Numbered from the stretch's first letter, positions 52,159-62,302 are shown. The stretch is DNA of 64,000 bases from a bacterium (Candidatus Blackallbacteria) CG13_big_fil_rev_8_21_14_2_50_49_14 (GCA_002783405.1 PFGG01000005.1:35382-99381), one strand, 5' to 3'. The notes: generated from the letters alone by a model not told the origin. Numbers and translations are program-made.

Positions 52159-53211
52159 CTAGCTTAAATAGCGATTGATCAGCTCCAGCGATGGCGATGA
52201 ACTAGAGGATGACAGTCTAAACAAATCTTCTGCAAGGGTTTGCAGTAATTCTATTTGCTTCAAGCGATTTTTCCAATCCTCAGGCAGGGCATTCAAACCA
52301 TTGATAAGCCCCAGAATCTGGCCCGTCAAGATGCCCGTACTGTCAGAATCACCTGAATGATTCACTGCAGCTAAAACTCCCTGTTTAAAATCCTGGGTAT
52401 GATTGAGAGCACAAAAAACAGACATCGCCAGTGCTTCTTCTCCGACTGCACCTGGCCAACCTTTCCCCATTTTGGCGAGTTGTTCAGGGCTGGTTTTTAG
52501 GCCAGAGGCATGCATTTCAAGGGCTCGATCCAATTCAAAATAGACTTCCTCATGTTTGGGATAGGCTTTTAAAAGCGCAAGACATTCATAGAGCGATTTT
52601 TTAAGTTCATTTCCCACTACAAGCAAGGCAATCAGGCCAGAATAAGCACCTGCAGATAGATAGCCGCTGGCGTGACTGTGGGTGATGGCGGCCGCATCGG
52701 CTCCCAGACGGAAGGCTTTTTCAGGATCTTGCCAAAAATAGAGGCCAATTGGCGCGACGCGCATCACCCCGCCACAGCCCTTTGAGTTGTTCAGGGCATA
52801 GTTTCGACTGCCCATTTTCCCACTGCTTAAAGCATTCAGGCAGGTTTGACCAGGTGCCTTCTGTTGGAAGAGGGGTTTCTGCTTCAGCAAAAATCCTGTT
52901 CTTAAAGAGGGCGGAATGGGTTCTCCTTGGGTATAAAGCCATCTCAGATAGCTCTGGAAGATCAAGGTGATTAACTGGATATCTCGTCCATCATTCTGTA
53001 AGCCAAAGCGGAGCAAGCCCTCTGCTGTGAAAAGCGTCATTTGGGTATCATCTGTGAACTCAGGATCCACTAAATTCTGTATTCCGGCTTCCCCATAGGT
53101 TTTGCGAATTTCTGCTATATCTTGAAACTCGATTGGACCTCCCAAAGCATCTCCCAGCGCACCGCCTATCAAGCAGGCTTGATAGGCAGCGATGTCCTGA
53201 CGTGTTTGCAT
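52159..53211 (-). CDS. ADP-ribosylglycohydrolase family protein (DraG-like)
   Basis: 350 residues. GGALGDALGGPIEFQ, TDDTQMTLFTAEGLL (Mg-binding Thr-Asp-Asp), the central NSKGCGGVMRVAPIGL and the late NHSGDSDSTGILTGQILG (second Mg-binding block) are the hallmarks of the DraG fold. It removes ADP-ribose from proteins or small molecules. No DraT or macrodomain partner is nearby. GGGGAG lies eight bases before the ATG at 53211. Confidence 0.92.
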   Translation of the reverse strand: MQTRQDIAAYQACLIGGALGDALGGPIEFQDIAEIRKTYGEAGIQNLVDPEFTDDTQMTLFTAEGLLRFGLQNDGRDIQLITLIFQSYLRWLYTQGEPIPPSLRTGFLLKQKPLFQQKAPGQTCLNALSSGKMGSRNYALNNSKGCGGVMRVAPIGLYFWQDPEKAFRLGADAAAITHSHASGYLSAGAYSGLIALLVVGNELKKSLYECLALLKAYPKHEEVYFELDRALEMHASGLKTSPEQLAKMGKGWPGAVGEEALAMSVFCALNHTQDFKQGVLAAVNHSGDSDSTGILTGQILGLINGLNALPEDWKNRLKQIELLQTLAEDLFRLSSSSSSPSLELINRYLS

Positions 53212-53495
53212 AGCATTCTCCCCAAACAGATCTGAATGAATCCAATTTATCATAGCTTCTCGACACTATTTTTGAAAGCAGGCTAGACTCTAGCCCATTG
53301 ATTAAGAGCAAACTGAGCATTCCGAGGTTATTGTTTATCCCTGAACACAGCCCCAGGCTTTTTCTCCCCTTGAAACTTCAGAGATGCTTGAGATGAAATG
53401 GGGCCCGACTCCTACGGGTGGCGCAATTGCTGCAAATACAACAGATAGCAAATTTAAAGAAGCTTTGATTGCAAAATTTTCAAGCTTAGAACAGT

Positions 53496-53963
53496 TTAAG
53501 CGGTCATCAATGAAATTTTTGTTTTTTCAAGAATATTATCAAAATATGAGTTCACCGCATGAAAAAGCAAATGATTAACTAATTTTTTCTGTTCTGAGGG
53601 ATTTAAGAGCGGGGGATTAAATTTTTTGATTTTTTCTTTGCGTTTTTTTTCTAAATGATCTAGGGCATTATCCACTGATTCATCTTGATTTTGAGAAAGC
53701 AGGATTTTGCGTTTGATCTCAAAATTTGTTTGTAAATCCGCCAGTTCAATAAAACGTATTAAATGCTTCTGTAGATTTTGATTGAGAGCGGTTGGTCTGG
53801 GCAAAAGCGCTAAAACTTTTTCGCGTTCATGTTCAAGGCGAATGAGTTCTTCATAGGGATCATTGATTTCAGCTGCTGAACAAACAACCAAATCTGACAG
53901 GCGCAAAAGAACGTCCATTTCCTGAGATACCTGTTCTGAAAAAACGGTCATTTCTGGACTCAT
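53496..53963 (-). CDS. Unknown helical protein
   Basis: 155 residues, all helical, with a Glu/Arg/Leu-rich coiled coil (about residues 32-75) and a Lys-rich loop (KKRKEKIKKF). The size and shape recall FliT or other small chaperones, but no family motif is certain. GGGAG lies seven bases before the ATG. It is alone between the DraG gene and the radical SAM gene. Confidence 0.55.
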   Translation of the reverse strand: MSPEMTVFSEQVSQEMDVLLRLSDLVVCSAAEINDPYEELIRLEHEREKVLALLPRPTALNQNLQKHLIRFIELADLQTNFEIKRKILLSQNQDESVDNALDHLEKKRKEKIKKFNPPLLNPSEQKKLVNHLLFHAVNSYFDNILEKTKISLMTA

Positions 53964-54097
53964 AATAAACTCCCATCACGGAATACTCTTAGCTTTAGTT
54001 TTTATGTTTTAACACAAAAGTTTCTTGGGTATCAAGTCGAAATGTCACAAAAAAGTAACAATTTAGAAATATTGTACTAAATGACGTTTAGATGACG

Positions 54098-54120
54098 CGC
54101 AGAAAAGTTACTTTTCTGCG
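54098..54120. terminator. Perfect 10-bp hairpin after the B12 radical SAM gene
   Basis: CGCAGAAAAG (54098-54107), TTA, CTTTTCTGCG (54111-54120). It lies seven bases beyond the stop at 54128 on the minus strand. No long T-run follows, so it may stabilise the mRNA end rather than terminate. Confidence 0.45.
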
Positions 54121-54127
54121 AAAAGAT

Positions 54128-56032
54128 TTAGAGTTCTTGGGCACTTAAAACAAATTGGAAGGGAGGGCCCTTTTTACTTTTTTCAAGCCAGCTTGGCTTT
54201 TCTTCCAGTGCGATATTCTGAGCGTGTAGTAGCCCCTGATAGATCTGCCACAAATTGTAATCTTGTCTAAACTTAGAGCTGCTTGAAGAGATTTGCATTG
54301 TAAAGTGCATTTTTGCCAAAGCAAAAGCCTGGTTCAACCAATTTAGATGCTGAGTGGGTATATTCCTTTGCTTGAATAAGTTAATTGCCCACCTTTGGTG
54401 CTCCTGAAAAAACAAGTCCCAAGCCTTAGACTGAGTTATGCCGGTAATCACGAAATCTTCTACACTCAGCCAGCCACGTATTCCTGGGCTGATAGGGCCT
54501 TGGCAAAGCTCAGTTTCGCCTCCCTGAATGGCGTTTGCTTTGTGAAAGAGAAATTGAATCAGGTCTGAAATCAAGGAGCTGTGTGGTTCCTTTAGGTAAG
54601 CTTCCAGCATATCGAAAAAACTAAGCTGACACAGGCCATGCATCAACAAAAGGGGGATTTGTAAGAGCTTTCGATTAAAATACAGAATTTCATAGAGCCA
54701 AGCCAAGACCCGCATTTTCACCCAATCATCGCGCGTATACGAATGACAGGCGATTAACATGGTTTGTTTTTCGATAACTTCTGAGGCATCGATGCTGGAA
54801 AATGGGGCAAGATAAGGTTGTGTGACAGTTTCTAAAGCATATTTCTGAACAGACTCAGGAGCTGAAATCGGAGCATTGGGCAATAGATAGACAGGATAAA
54901 ATCTGATTTGGTGATGCTGTCCTTCCTCGATGACCTGAGAGATGCCCTTGGCAAAACTGGCATAGGTTTCTCCAGGCAGACCAATCAGGAGATCGGTATA
55001 GGTTGCGATGCCTTCTTTTCGAAAGCGAATCTGAAGATCTCGATAGGTTTGCAGCGAGATATTCTCTCGTCTAACTTCTTGGAGTGCCTGTTGCGAAATA
55101 CTTTGTAGAGAGAGGGTTACAATTTGACTCAAACCGCTCTTACAGAGAATTTTCTGTATATTAAAGGCGCGATCTGTTGCATTCTTTGTATTTTGTACAT
55201 AAAAAGATTTTGGATATCTTGTTGTTTTAAAATATTCAACTATCTTCTCTGATATGTGAATATCTCTGGGTAAAATTCCGAAATTTGCATCACAACAATA
55301 AACCAATTGGATTTTGTTTTTTGAAAACCACGCGATTTCTTTTTCCAGGCGCTCAAGATCAAAGCTGTTGACTTTGTTTTGGGTTGCAGAACCCCAATCA
55401 CAAAAACTGCATGAAAAGGGGCAGCCCCGGTTGGTTTCCCAAAGTGCTACCCATTCTTGCCAGGGGTTTGAACGTAGCAGAGAATCAAAAACATGAGTTA
55501 AATAAGGAGAGGGAAACCTCTCAAGATTCTTTTCTCTGGGTAGAGGGGGATGTGTTTCAAACTGATTTGAGGAATTGAGAAAGCTGATGCCCGGAATGCC
55601 TGACCAATCCCGTGTATTTAAATTTTCAAGCACCTGCAAGAATACTTTTTCGCCTTCTCCGTGTACACAGAGATCGATCCAAGGGTTCTCTAGCAGAAAT
55701 TGTGAAGCCTGATCCGGGATTTGAGGGCCACCCGCCACGATCAAAACATCAGGTTTGAGGCGTTTTATATTTTTTGCGAGTGCCATTGAATATTGAAAAT
55801 TCCAGACGTAGGTGCTGATAGCGACCACATCGACGAATTGAAAGAGGGGGAGCATTAACTCCAATCTTTTGCGCTCAAACAAAGGCGGGAGAAAGGTATA
55901 ATGCCCGGGATTTTTTGCGTGTTTTTGTGCATAAGCCTGTAGCAGACCCACTGAATAGGGAAGATAATTCTGACGCAGGAGGGGTTGATTGATTTGAACC
56001 GTTTGAATAATCCATGAGTTGGTGAATCGCAT
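54128..56032 (-). CDS. B12-binding domain radical SAM protein
   Basis: 634 residues. An N-terminal cobalamin-binding-like Rossmann domain (GLLQAYAQKH, then VVAISTYVWNF and PDVLIVAGGPQI) is followed by a radical SAM barrel with the cluster motif GCPFSCSFCDWG (Cys3 pattern CxxxCxxC near residue 205), and a large C-terminal domain of about 200 residues. Such enzymes methylate unreactive carbons or modify lipids or natural products. The substrate is unknown and no biosynthetic partner is adjacent. AGGAAATGAG precedes the ATG. Confidence 0.88.
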   Translation of the reverse strand: MRFTNSWIIQTVQINQPLLRQNYLPYSVGLLQAYAQKHAKNPGHYTFLPPLFERKRLELMLPLFQFVDVVAISTYVWNFQYSMALAKNIKRLKPDVLIVAGGPQIPDQASQFLLENPWIDLCVHGEGEKVFLQVLENLNTRDWSGIPGISFLNSSNQFETHPPLPREKNLERFPSPYLTHVFDSLLRSNPWQEWVALWETNRGCPFSCSFCDWGSATQNKVNSFDLERLEKEIAWFSKNKIQLVYCCDANFGILPRDIHISEKIVEYFKTTRYPKSFYVQNTKNATDRAFNIQKILCKSGLSQIVTLSLQSISQQALQEVRRENISLQTYRDLQIRFRKEGIATYTDLLIGLPGETYASFAKGISQVIEEGQHHQIRFYPVYLLPNAPISAPESVQKYALETVTQPYLAPFSSIDASEVIEKQTMLIACHSYTRDDWVKMRVLAWLYEILYFNRKLLQIPLLLMHGLCQLSFFDMLEAYLKEPHSSLISDLIQFLFHKANAIQGGETELCQGPISPGIRGWLSVEDFVITGITQSKAWDLFFQEHQRWAINLFKQRNIPTQHLNWLNQAFALAKMHFTMQISSSSSKFRQDYNLWQIYQGLLHAQNIALEEKPSWLEKSKKGPPFQFVLSAQEL

Positions 56033-56133
56033 ATATACTCATTTCCTGAACGCTTGAGATAGTTTAACAGGTTATTTGAGCTTTCGCTTTGGTTTTAATT
56101 AATGGGCTGGGGGAGGAGCATGGGGTGCTTGAA

Positions 56134-56166
56134 TTGAGTAAATACAAAGGATTATGCTATAATCCT
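56134..56166 (+). promoter_or_regulatory. Extended -10 promoter with overlapping inverted repeat
   Basis: TTGAGT (56134-56139), 18 bases, TATAAT (56158-56163) with TG at 56155-56156. AGGATTA (56148-56154) and TAATCCT (56160-56166) form a perfect inverted repeat over the -10 box, a likely operator. Confidence 0.65.
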
Positions 56167-56224
56167 GGATGTTCATTTTTTGAAAAAATTGAATATTTTA
56201 GTGTGCGCGTATGGCGCGAAAGGA

Positions 56225-57532
56225 ATGAAATTGGACCCTGACAGTAGTCACTTATTCACAATCTTTGGCGTTATTGTGGCCTGTCTTTTTCTCTCTGGCT
56301 TTGTTACTGCATACGAGACAGCCTTTGCAGGGCTCTCCAGAGTCAGACTTCAAAAAAGAGCAGATGATGGCGATAAGCGCTCAGCTTATCTACTGAAATT
56401 ATTGACACAACCCCATAAAACCCTTTTGACACTGATGATCGCCGATTGGCTTGCTGATATTCAGTTTGTTGTCCTCTTGGCCTATCTTATTTTTCACTAC
56501 ACTCACAATTGGCTTGCCGTCGTTGGCATCAGTTTTCTGGCGACCCCTGTATTGTTGTTTGTGGGTGAAATTTTACCCAAGACGATTGCCAATAGGCAAC
56601 GTGAAAATTTTGTCTATGCCTGGTTGCCGCTTTTGCGGATTTTGATGACGATTTTTAATCCAATTGTCAGTATGATCAATTGGATTGCCCGTCCCATGCT
56701 TGAAAGCGTGGGTGCCCGCTTTGGACAAATTATGCCCGATCTGACCGAAGAAGAAATTATGCAAATGGTAAATCTTGGCGGAAACACGGGACTTTTAGAT
56801 AAAGATGAATCAGATTTGGTTCATTCTGCATTTACTTTTGATGACACACCTGCGAGCTCAGTTTTGACGCCACGCGTGGATATGCTTTGTATTGAGGATA
56901 CAACCAGTCTTGAAGAAGTCCTTGAATTGATGGCCAGCGATGAAGGCTATTCGCGCTTGCCCGTCTTTCATGACAATTTGGATCAAATATTAGGGATCGT
57001 TCATCTGAAGGATCTCGTAAGAGCCAAGCTGAAGGGTGAAGATGGCTCTCAGCAAGTTAGTAAATTCGTTAGAAAAGTTCATCATATACACGAATTTCAG
57101 CCTATTAATACTGTTTTAAAGCAAATGCAAAGCAAGCGTATGCCCATGTTTATTGTCACCGATGAATATGGCGGAACGGTTGGCCTGGTGACGATTGAAG
57201 ATCTCCTCGAAGAAATCGTCGGAGAAATTCATGATGAATATGATGACGATGAGCAACCCCCGATTGAAGTGATCGATACGCACACGATTCTCGTAGACGC
57301 CCGTTTAAGTGTATCGGATATCAATGAGGCGCTGGATTTGGATTTACCCAACAGTCAATCTGTCGCGGGCTTGGTTTTTAATACCTTGGGTGAAGCCCCT
57401 TTGTCGGGTCAAAGTATTCAAATTGGCAATGCACAACTGACTGTCGATGTCGTGGATGGGATTCGTATTCTCAAAGTGAAAGTACATAAATTAAGCGCTG
57501 CGGACGCCCAGGAGGCCGTTTTAGATTCCTGA
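56225..57532 (+). CDS. CNNM/CorC-HlyC domain membrane protein (hemolysin family)
   Basis: 435 residues. A CNNM domain with four transmembrane helices (through residue 150) is followed by two CBS domains ([18 protein letters not shown] and [40 protein letters not shown]) and a CorC-HlyC C-terminal domain. Members affect Mg2+ or Co2+ transport. The start is uncertain: ATG at 56225 touches its AAAGGA, while TTG at 56231 has it six bases away; the difference is two residues. First gene of an operon with the kinase and glycosyltransferase. Confidence 0.9.
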   Translation: MKLDPDSSHLFTIFGVIVACLFLSGFVTAYETAFAGLSRVRLQKRADDGDKRSAYLLKLLTQPHKTLLTLMIADWLADIQFVVLLAYLIFHYTHNWLAVVGISFLATPVLLFVGEILPKTIANRQRENFVYAWLPLLRILMTIFNPIVSMINWIARPMLESVGARFGQIMPDLTEEEIMQMVNLGGNTGLLDKDESDLVHSAFTFDDTPASSVLTPRVDMLCIEDTTSLEEVLELMASDEGYSRLPVFHDNLDQILGIVHLKDLVRAKLKGEDGSQQVSKFVRKVHHIHEFQPINTVLKQMQSKRMPMFIVTDEYGGTVGLVTIEDLLEEIVGEIHDEYDDDEQPPIEVIDTHTILVDARLSVSDINEALDLDLPNSQSVAGLVFNTLGEAPLSGQSIQIGNAQLTVDVVDGIRILKVKVHKLSAADAQEAVLDS

Positions 57533-57590
57533 TTTGACAAATCTCTGAGTTTTTGATTTGCTGGTATCACAAAGGCAGGAAATTGAGTCA

Positions 57591-58244
57591 ATGTCACATT
57601 ATATTGTCTTGGCTGGAACCACTGGGGTTGGAAAATCTACGCTCACCAGAAAACTTGCAAATAAGTTTCATTTCCATGCATTTTACGAGCATTTGGACGA
57701 TAACCCTTATTTGGCGGATTATTATGCTGGAAAAGGTAAGGAAATCTGTTTTGAAATGCAGGTTTACTTTTTAGGTCAACGTGTAGCGCAACAAAAAGAA
57801 ATTGAAAAAATGTTGCGCACAGGCACCAATGTCATTCATGACCGTTCGATCTATGAGGATTTTCATATCTTTACACAGCATCAGTACAATTGTGGTTATA
57901 TCAGCGATTTGCAGTTTGAAAATTATAGACGCCTTTTTTTTACCGTGACAGATTTGCTCTACCCGCCTGATTTGATTATTTATCTACATGCCTCAACCGA
58001 AAGACTCCTTCAACAGATTTCTCAGCGGGGCAGAGAGTATGAGCAAACCATTGATTTAAAATATTTAGAGCAGATCAATGATTTGTATCAGGAATGGCTA
58101 GAACGTTTGGAACAAGGCCCTTCTACAATGCCTTTACTTCCAGTGGACGTTTGCGAAACAGATTTACAGGGGGCTGATTTTGAAAGCTTTGCCCAAAGTT
58201 TTCAAACCCGATTAGAGCGCCTTAAAGGATTTTCTCGCACGTGA
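57591..58244 (+). CDS. Deoxynucleoside kinase family protein
   Basis: 217 residues. The phosphate loop GTTGVGKST (residues 9-17), the EHLDDNPYLADYY catalytic-base region and DRSIYED (about residue 83) are diagnostic for the dCK/dGK/dNK family. IIYLHAST and RGREYEQ follow as expected. It phosphorylates deoxynucleosides for salvage. The ATG at 57591 follows AGGAAA by about 10 bases. It lies 58 bases after the CorC-like gene, and the next gene follows after 13 bases. Confidence 0.92.
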   Translation: MSHYIVLAGTTGVGKSTLTRKLANKFHFHAFYEHLDDNPYLADYYAGKGKEICFEMQVYFLGQRVAQQKEIEKMLRTGTNVIHDRSIYEDFHIFTQHQYNCGYISDLQFENYRRLFFTVTDLLYPPDLIIYLHASTERLLQQISQRGREYEQTIDLKYLEQINDLYQEWLERLEQGPSTMPLLPVDVCETDLQGADFESFAQSFQTRLERLKGFSRT

Positions 58245-58257
58245 GAGTAACTTTGAA

Positions 58258-61014
58258 TTGAATATCCCCCGTATTTTGATTGGCCCTCTGTTTAACCCGG
58301 GCGTGATTGGCTCCTACTTGCACCATCCTCAGATCAAAGTCTTTATGAGTGGCACCCAAGCGACGATTGATCCACGCTATGACACTTACTATGATATCGA
58401 AAAGGATACGCTTAGCGATTTATTCAAGCGACTCCCCTCAGATTGGCAACCCGAATACCTGATCTGGTGGGACGCAGTTTATCAAGCGATTCCTCCTGGG
58501 ATTCAGGAGATTGGTATTCCCACCCTTTTAATCCCTGGGGATTGGAATTTACAACTTTCCGGACTCTGGAAATATTTTTTACTTTTTGATCATATCCTGG
58601 CAGATCGGGCTCTTTACGAAATTCTAGATTCCCAAGGGATTACCAATTTACATCTTTGGCCGGGATTTTCCTTTGAACCCCAAAAGCACAGACGTTTAAC
58701 GGATGTGGATAAGGTCTATGATCTGGTTTTTATCGGCAATATCAACCATTATGTTCAGCGAGAACGGGGTTTTTATTTAGAACGAATTGGGGCCCTTTCA
58801 GATAAATACCGTGTCTTGATTGCTTCTGGTGTTTTTGGAGAAGATTATACCCGATTGCTGAATCAAGCAAAGATAGTGTTTAACTATACTATTTGCAGGA
58901 CGATGAATATGCGTGCCTATGAAGCTCCAGCCTGCGGCGCTTTGTTGATGATCGAAAAGGATAATCTTGAGGTACGGGATTATTTTGAGGATGAGGTTTC
59001 TTGTGTATTCTATGATGCCCAAAATCTTGAGCAAAAAATTGAGTATTATTTAAGACATGAAGAAGAGAGGGCACGCATTGCCGAAGCAGGTTATCTTAAA
59101 ATCCAAGCCCATTCCTATGAAAAACAATTTGAAGATTTGCTGTCCTTACTGCCTCGACTGAGTAAAAAAAGGCAGGGGCGAGCACCCGCTACTCCGTTTG
59201 AAATAAAGTGCATTGAAACCCGACAAATATTTCAGAGCAATACCCCACGTTCGCCTGAGCGTGCCATACATGAAATCTTGGTTTTACCGAATGTAAGTGC
59301 TGAAGTTCTCAATCAAAAAGGTGTGTTTTTAATCTCTGGGATTCATAGTGGGACTGCGTCTTCAGCAGTTCAGGTTCAAGCTGAACTTCATGCCCAGGTA
59401 GATATGGGGCAGATTTTTTTACTTGAAGCGCTCAAACTTGCTGCTGAGAACCCCGTTATCAGATGGAATCTGGGATGGTCGTATGAGTTGCTTGGGAAAA
59501 AGGAACAAGCCCTTGTTGATTACTCTCAAGCATTGGAATGGGTTGAAAAGAGTTCAGCCCTGGACTGGTGCGAGACTTTGCCTGTCTTACCTGAACGCTA
59601 TACCCATTTTGAGGTGGAATGGGAATCTGCATTTCGTCAGCTCAAAAGCTCGAAACATCCGTCTGGTCAAGAAATTCGTAGTTTATTGTCATGGATGCTC
59701 TTGCTACGCCTTGCCATGCTACAAACAGATTCGCATGAAAGACTCCACTATTTGATTCGTGCGTTGATCAAAAGGCCTGATCTGGGTGATGTGCCCTTTC
59801 TCTTGGGAAAACTTTGGAAAGATTTAAAGTATCCAAAGCGTGCTTTGTCTGCTTTCCAGATCTCAAAAAACAATCAAGCCTATTTTGTCAGTGCATGGAT
59901 TGAAACTTTGCAATTGTTGATTGAAATGAGAGAAATTGAGAAAGCGAAGGCGTTCAATCTACGCTGTCTACCCCTCTTAAAAGCGCATCATAAACTTGCT
60001 CTCAGCTTTCAGACCTTTTCGGAAACATTCTTATTGCTTGAGATTATTGAGTTGATGCAGCAGGGTTTCAGTGCTGATCGTCTCGCCTCCATATTGCTTC
60101 GCTTAAAAAAAATTCAATCATTGCTCATGATTCAACAGTTTTTGAATTGGGCTTTGCTGGCGATAAGCGCGATCAATCCCATTTGGGAGCCCTTCTTTGT
60201 GACTGTTTCTTTTCAATGGTCTGCGAACTTGCCTGAGAATCCCCCTGATTTGGAGCCCATACTCTCTCTCTCCGAGGGGGCAGTCGCCGGTATTTTTGTG
60301 GGAGAAGTTCTAAATCCACCTCATTTCATCAAAAGAGTTTATGATTTTGATGAGTATCCTTCTCAGGGTTGTTTGAACCTCGTTGATTTTCCTGCTCTGT
60401 TCCCCCCTAAATTTGAAACCGATTTGATCATAGAGGGGCTTTCTGATTTTAATCTTTTGGTGGGTATTTCGGCCAATGAAACACGCTTGGAGCGAGCATT
60501 TTACAAGCTATTATGCGAATTTGTTCTGAAACATCAAGATATTCGCTTGATTCTTTGGTGCACATCCGCTCTTCAAGCTGAGCAGCTTGAGTTTCTTGAA
60601 GCTGTTTTTGCCGAGTTACCTGAGGAAGCCATTCTGTTTTTTCCTGAAATGCATGAACATGAAAAAGTCGCTTTGCTCTTTGAAAGCTGTCAGGCATTTA
60701 CAGGCTGTTTTTATTCTGAGCTGAATGGCTATTATCAATGGGCGTTACACAAGGGGATTCCACTCTGGTTGGCCATACATCCCCAGGAAATGAAGCGTAA
60801 TTTTTCTGAAGACGGCTTACCAGCTCTGACTCCGATTCAAAAACTTTCGGATTTGGAAATTGCCTATGATAACTACGCGACACAAGTGGACTTTTTGTTG
60901 CAGTTAAATCAGACATGGAGTGCAAAGGCTGAGCAGGTTCAGGCAAAACGCCTGTTGGCGGCTTGGAATTTGCGCTTAAATTGGATCGAAGCGCAGTTTT
61001 TGGGGCTCAAATAG
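58258..61014 (+). CDS. Multidomain CgeB-like glycosyltransferase with TPR region
   Basis: 918 residues. The N-terminal 310 residues form a CgeB/YkvP-like glycosyltransferase (GT-B): KVYDLVFIGNINHYVQRERG and NMRAYEAPACGALLMIEKDNLEVRDYF are the typical late motifs. Residues 340-640 are helical, with TPR-like repeats (AENPVIRWNLGWSYELLGKKEQALVDYSQAL). The last 260 residues (SLSEGAVAGIFVGEVLNPP onward) look like a second GT-B-type half with an LNGYYQWALHKGIPLWL stretch. It starts with TTG after a weak GTGAGAG, 13 bases behind the kinase gene. It probably glycosylates a surface polymer or protein. Confidence 0.78.
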   Translation: MNIPRILIGPLFNPGVIGSYLHHPQIKVFMSGTQATIDPRYDTYYDIEKDTLSDLFKRLPSDWQPEYLIWWDAVYQAIPPGIQEIGIPTLLIPGDWNLQLSGLWKYFLLFDHILADRALYEILDSQGITNLHLWPGFSFEPQKHRRLTDVDKVYDLVFIGNINHYVQRERGFYLERIGALSDKYRVLIASGVFGEDYTRLLNQAKIVFNYTICRTMNMRAYEAPACGALLMIEKDNLEVRDYFEDEVSCVFYDAQNLEQKIEYYLRHEEERARIAEAGYLKIQAHSYEKQFEDLLSLLPRLSKKRQGRAPATPFEIKCIETRQIFQSNTPRSPERAIHEILVLPNVSAEVLNQKGVFLISGIHSGTASSAVQVQAELHAQVDMGQIFLLEALKLAAENPVIRWNLGWSYELLGKKEQALVDYSQALEWVEKSSALDWCETLPVLPERYTHFEVEWESAFRQLKSSKHPSGQEIRSLLSWMLLLRLAMLQTDSHERLHYLIRALIKRPDLGDVPFLLGKLWKDLKYPKRALSAFQISKNNQAYFVSAWIETLQLLIEMREIEKAKAFNLRCLPLLKAHHKLALSFQTFSETFLLLEIIELMQQGFSADRLASILLRLKKIQSLLMIQQFLNWALLAISAINPIWEPFFVTVSFQWSANLPENPPDLEPILSLSEGAVAGIFVGEVLNPPHFIKRVYDFDEYPSQGCLNLVDFPALFPPKFETDLIIEGLSDFNLLVGISANETRLERAFYKLLCEFVLKHQDIRLILWCTSALQAEQLEFLEAVFAELPEEAILFFPEMHEHEKVALLFESCQAFTGCFYSELNGYYQWALHKGIPLWLAIHPQEMKRNFSEDGLPALTPIQKLSDLEIAYDNYATQVDFLLQLNQTWSAKAEQVQAKRLLAAWNLRLNWIEAQFLGLK

Positions 61015-61153
61015 CATGACGAAATATATTTTTAAAATTCAATCAAAAAGAAAAATCAGTGACATATTCTCTTCAAATTCTTATGTTACTCTTATTTTCA
61101 AGACCAGTTATTTCTGGATTCAAAAACAGTCCACTGGTTAGCCCATCAAAACT

Positions 61154-62299
61154 CTAGCTGGCGCCCCTTCCTGGGGCGTTTTTTGTTGGGGATTTACTTT
61201 CTACAGAGGCAATCAATTGATTTAAATATTGATTTTCACTGAGATAATCATCGCAGTTTTGACAGATAGAGGGCGTTTGCTCTTGAATTTCACGGCGAAA
61301 ATTCTGATAGGCTTCACCTGTCCAGATTTCAGAGAAACCTTCTGTTTCACTGAGTTGAGCCAAGGCTTGTTTTTCTCCCTTTAGCATACAGCAAGCATAG
61401 ACTTTACCGTCGGCAGCAATCAAAGTATGCAGCCAGGGGGCAAAACATAAATTTTTCTGATAAAACCCTTTGGCATAGAGCCCTTGAGCAGAAGCTGAAA
61501 TTTCAGTCTGACTTGTTCCAAAAGGATAGGCTTCAAACGCTGTGCGAATCAGTCCCCATTTCAAAGCTTTTTCTGCAAATTCAGGAGCAATTTCACGGTT
61601 GTATGTTTTTATTTGGGCTTCGTTCAGCCTGATCGACGGCCCTGTTTCTTGGTGAAGGTCGTCAACAGGTAAAAGGCGCAGTCGGTGTATTCCCAAGTCG
61701 TGTGCCAGTTGTGGCAGGTCTTTGAGTTCATGAAAATTCATGGCAGTTACCACAGAATTTGCTTTTAAGCTGATGAGTTGTGAGGATTGCTGGATGGCAG
61801 AGCGGGTATTTTCAATACCTTTGATCAGTTTTTCCCATTGAGCTTCTCCTCTGATTTTTGTAAAGGTCTGCGGATTGGGGCTGTCAATTGAAAAGGTGAT
61901 TTGGCTTAAACCGGCAGAAATGAGTTCTTCGGCTCTTTGCTGTGTCCAGAGCGTACCATTGCTGACGAGTGTGACATGCCTGCCATGATCTGTCAAATAG
62001 CGAATTCCTTGTGCCAGCCAGGGAAAGATCAAGGGTTCGCCCCCTGAAAAATGAACCTTTTTGGCTTTCAAGAAGATCAAATCATCAAGTACCGACTTTA
62101 AGCTTTCCCAAGAGTTGAAATAGCTGGGCCTGGGTGGTTTTTTTCCCTCAATACGCCACTGTGAACACATCCTGCATTTTAAATTGCAGTGCCAGGTCAG
62201 TTTGATTTTTACACTCAGCGGACGGGGTGGCTCTTGACCTTCTCGCATGCGTATCAGTTTTTTAGGGCGCTTGCCGAAATATTGATCCAGTTTATACAT
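61154..62299 (-). CDS. Radical SAM/SPASM domain protein
   Basis: 381 residues. A radical SAM core with CNLKCRMCSQW (Cys motif near residues 38-45) and FSGGEPLIFPWL, then a SPASM domain binding auxiliary Fe-S clusters: CFAPWLHTLIAADGKVYACCMLKGE and a final CQNCDDY. Such enzymes modify peptides or act as maturases. No obvious precursor peptide is adjacent. It starts three bases after the stop of the membrane protein upstream, so they are one operon. Its last codons lie inside a terminator hairpin used by the opposite strand. Confidence 0.92.
   Translation of the reverse strand: MYKLDQYFGKRPKKLIRMREGQEPPRPLSVKIKLTWHCNLKCRMCSQWRIEGKKPPRPSYFNSWESLKSVLDDLIFLKAKKVHFSGGEPLIFPWLAQGIRYLTDHGRHVTLVSNGTLWTQQRAEELISAGLSQITFSIDSPNPQTFTKIRGEAQWEKLIKGIENTRSAIQQSSQLISLKANSVVTAMNFHELKDLPQLAHDLGIHRLRLLPVDDLHQETGPSIRLNEAQIKTYNREIAPEFAEKALKWGLIRTAFEAYPFGTSQTEISASAQGLYAKGFYQKNLCFAPWLHTLIAADGKVYACCMLKGEKQALAQLSETEGFSEIWTGEAYQNFRREIQEQTPSICQNCDDYLSENQYLNQLIASVESKSPTKNAPGRGAS
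61162..61184 (+). terminator. Rho-independent terminator of the glycosyltransferase operon, within the opposing gene
   Basis: CGCCCC (61162-61167) pairs with GGGGCG (61173-61178) around TTCCT; six T's follow (61179-61184) on the + strand. The hairpin lies in the last codons of the radical SAM/SPASM gene. Confidence 0.85.
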
Positions 62300-62302
62300 T
62301 GT

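Noticed and set aside
61016..61141. 41-codon frame right after the glycosyltransferase stop
   Set aside because: No ribosome-binding site and no recognisable sequence; considered as a possible precursor for the SPASM enzyme but it is on the opposite strand and lacks a leader or core pattern.
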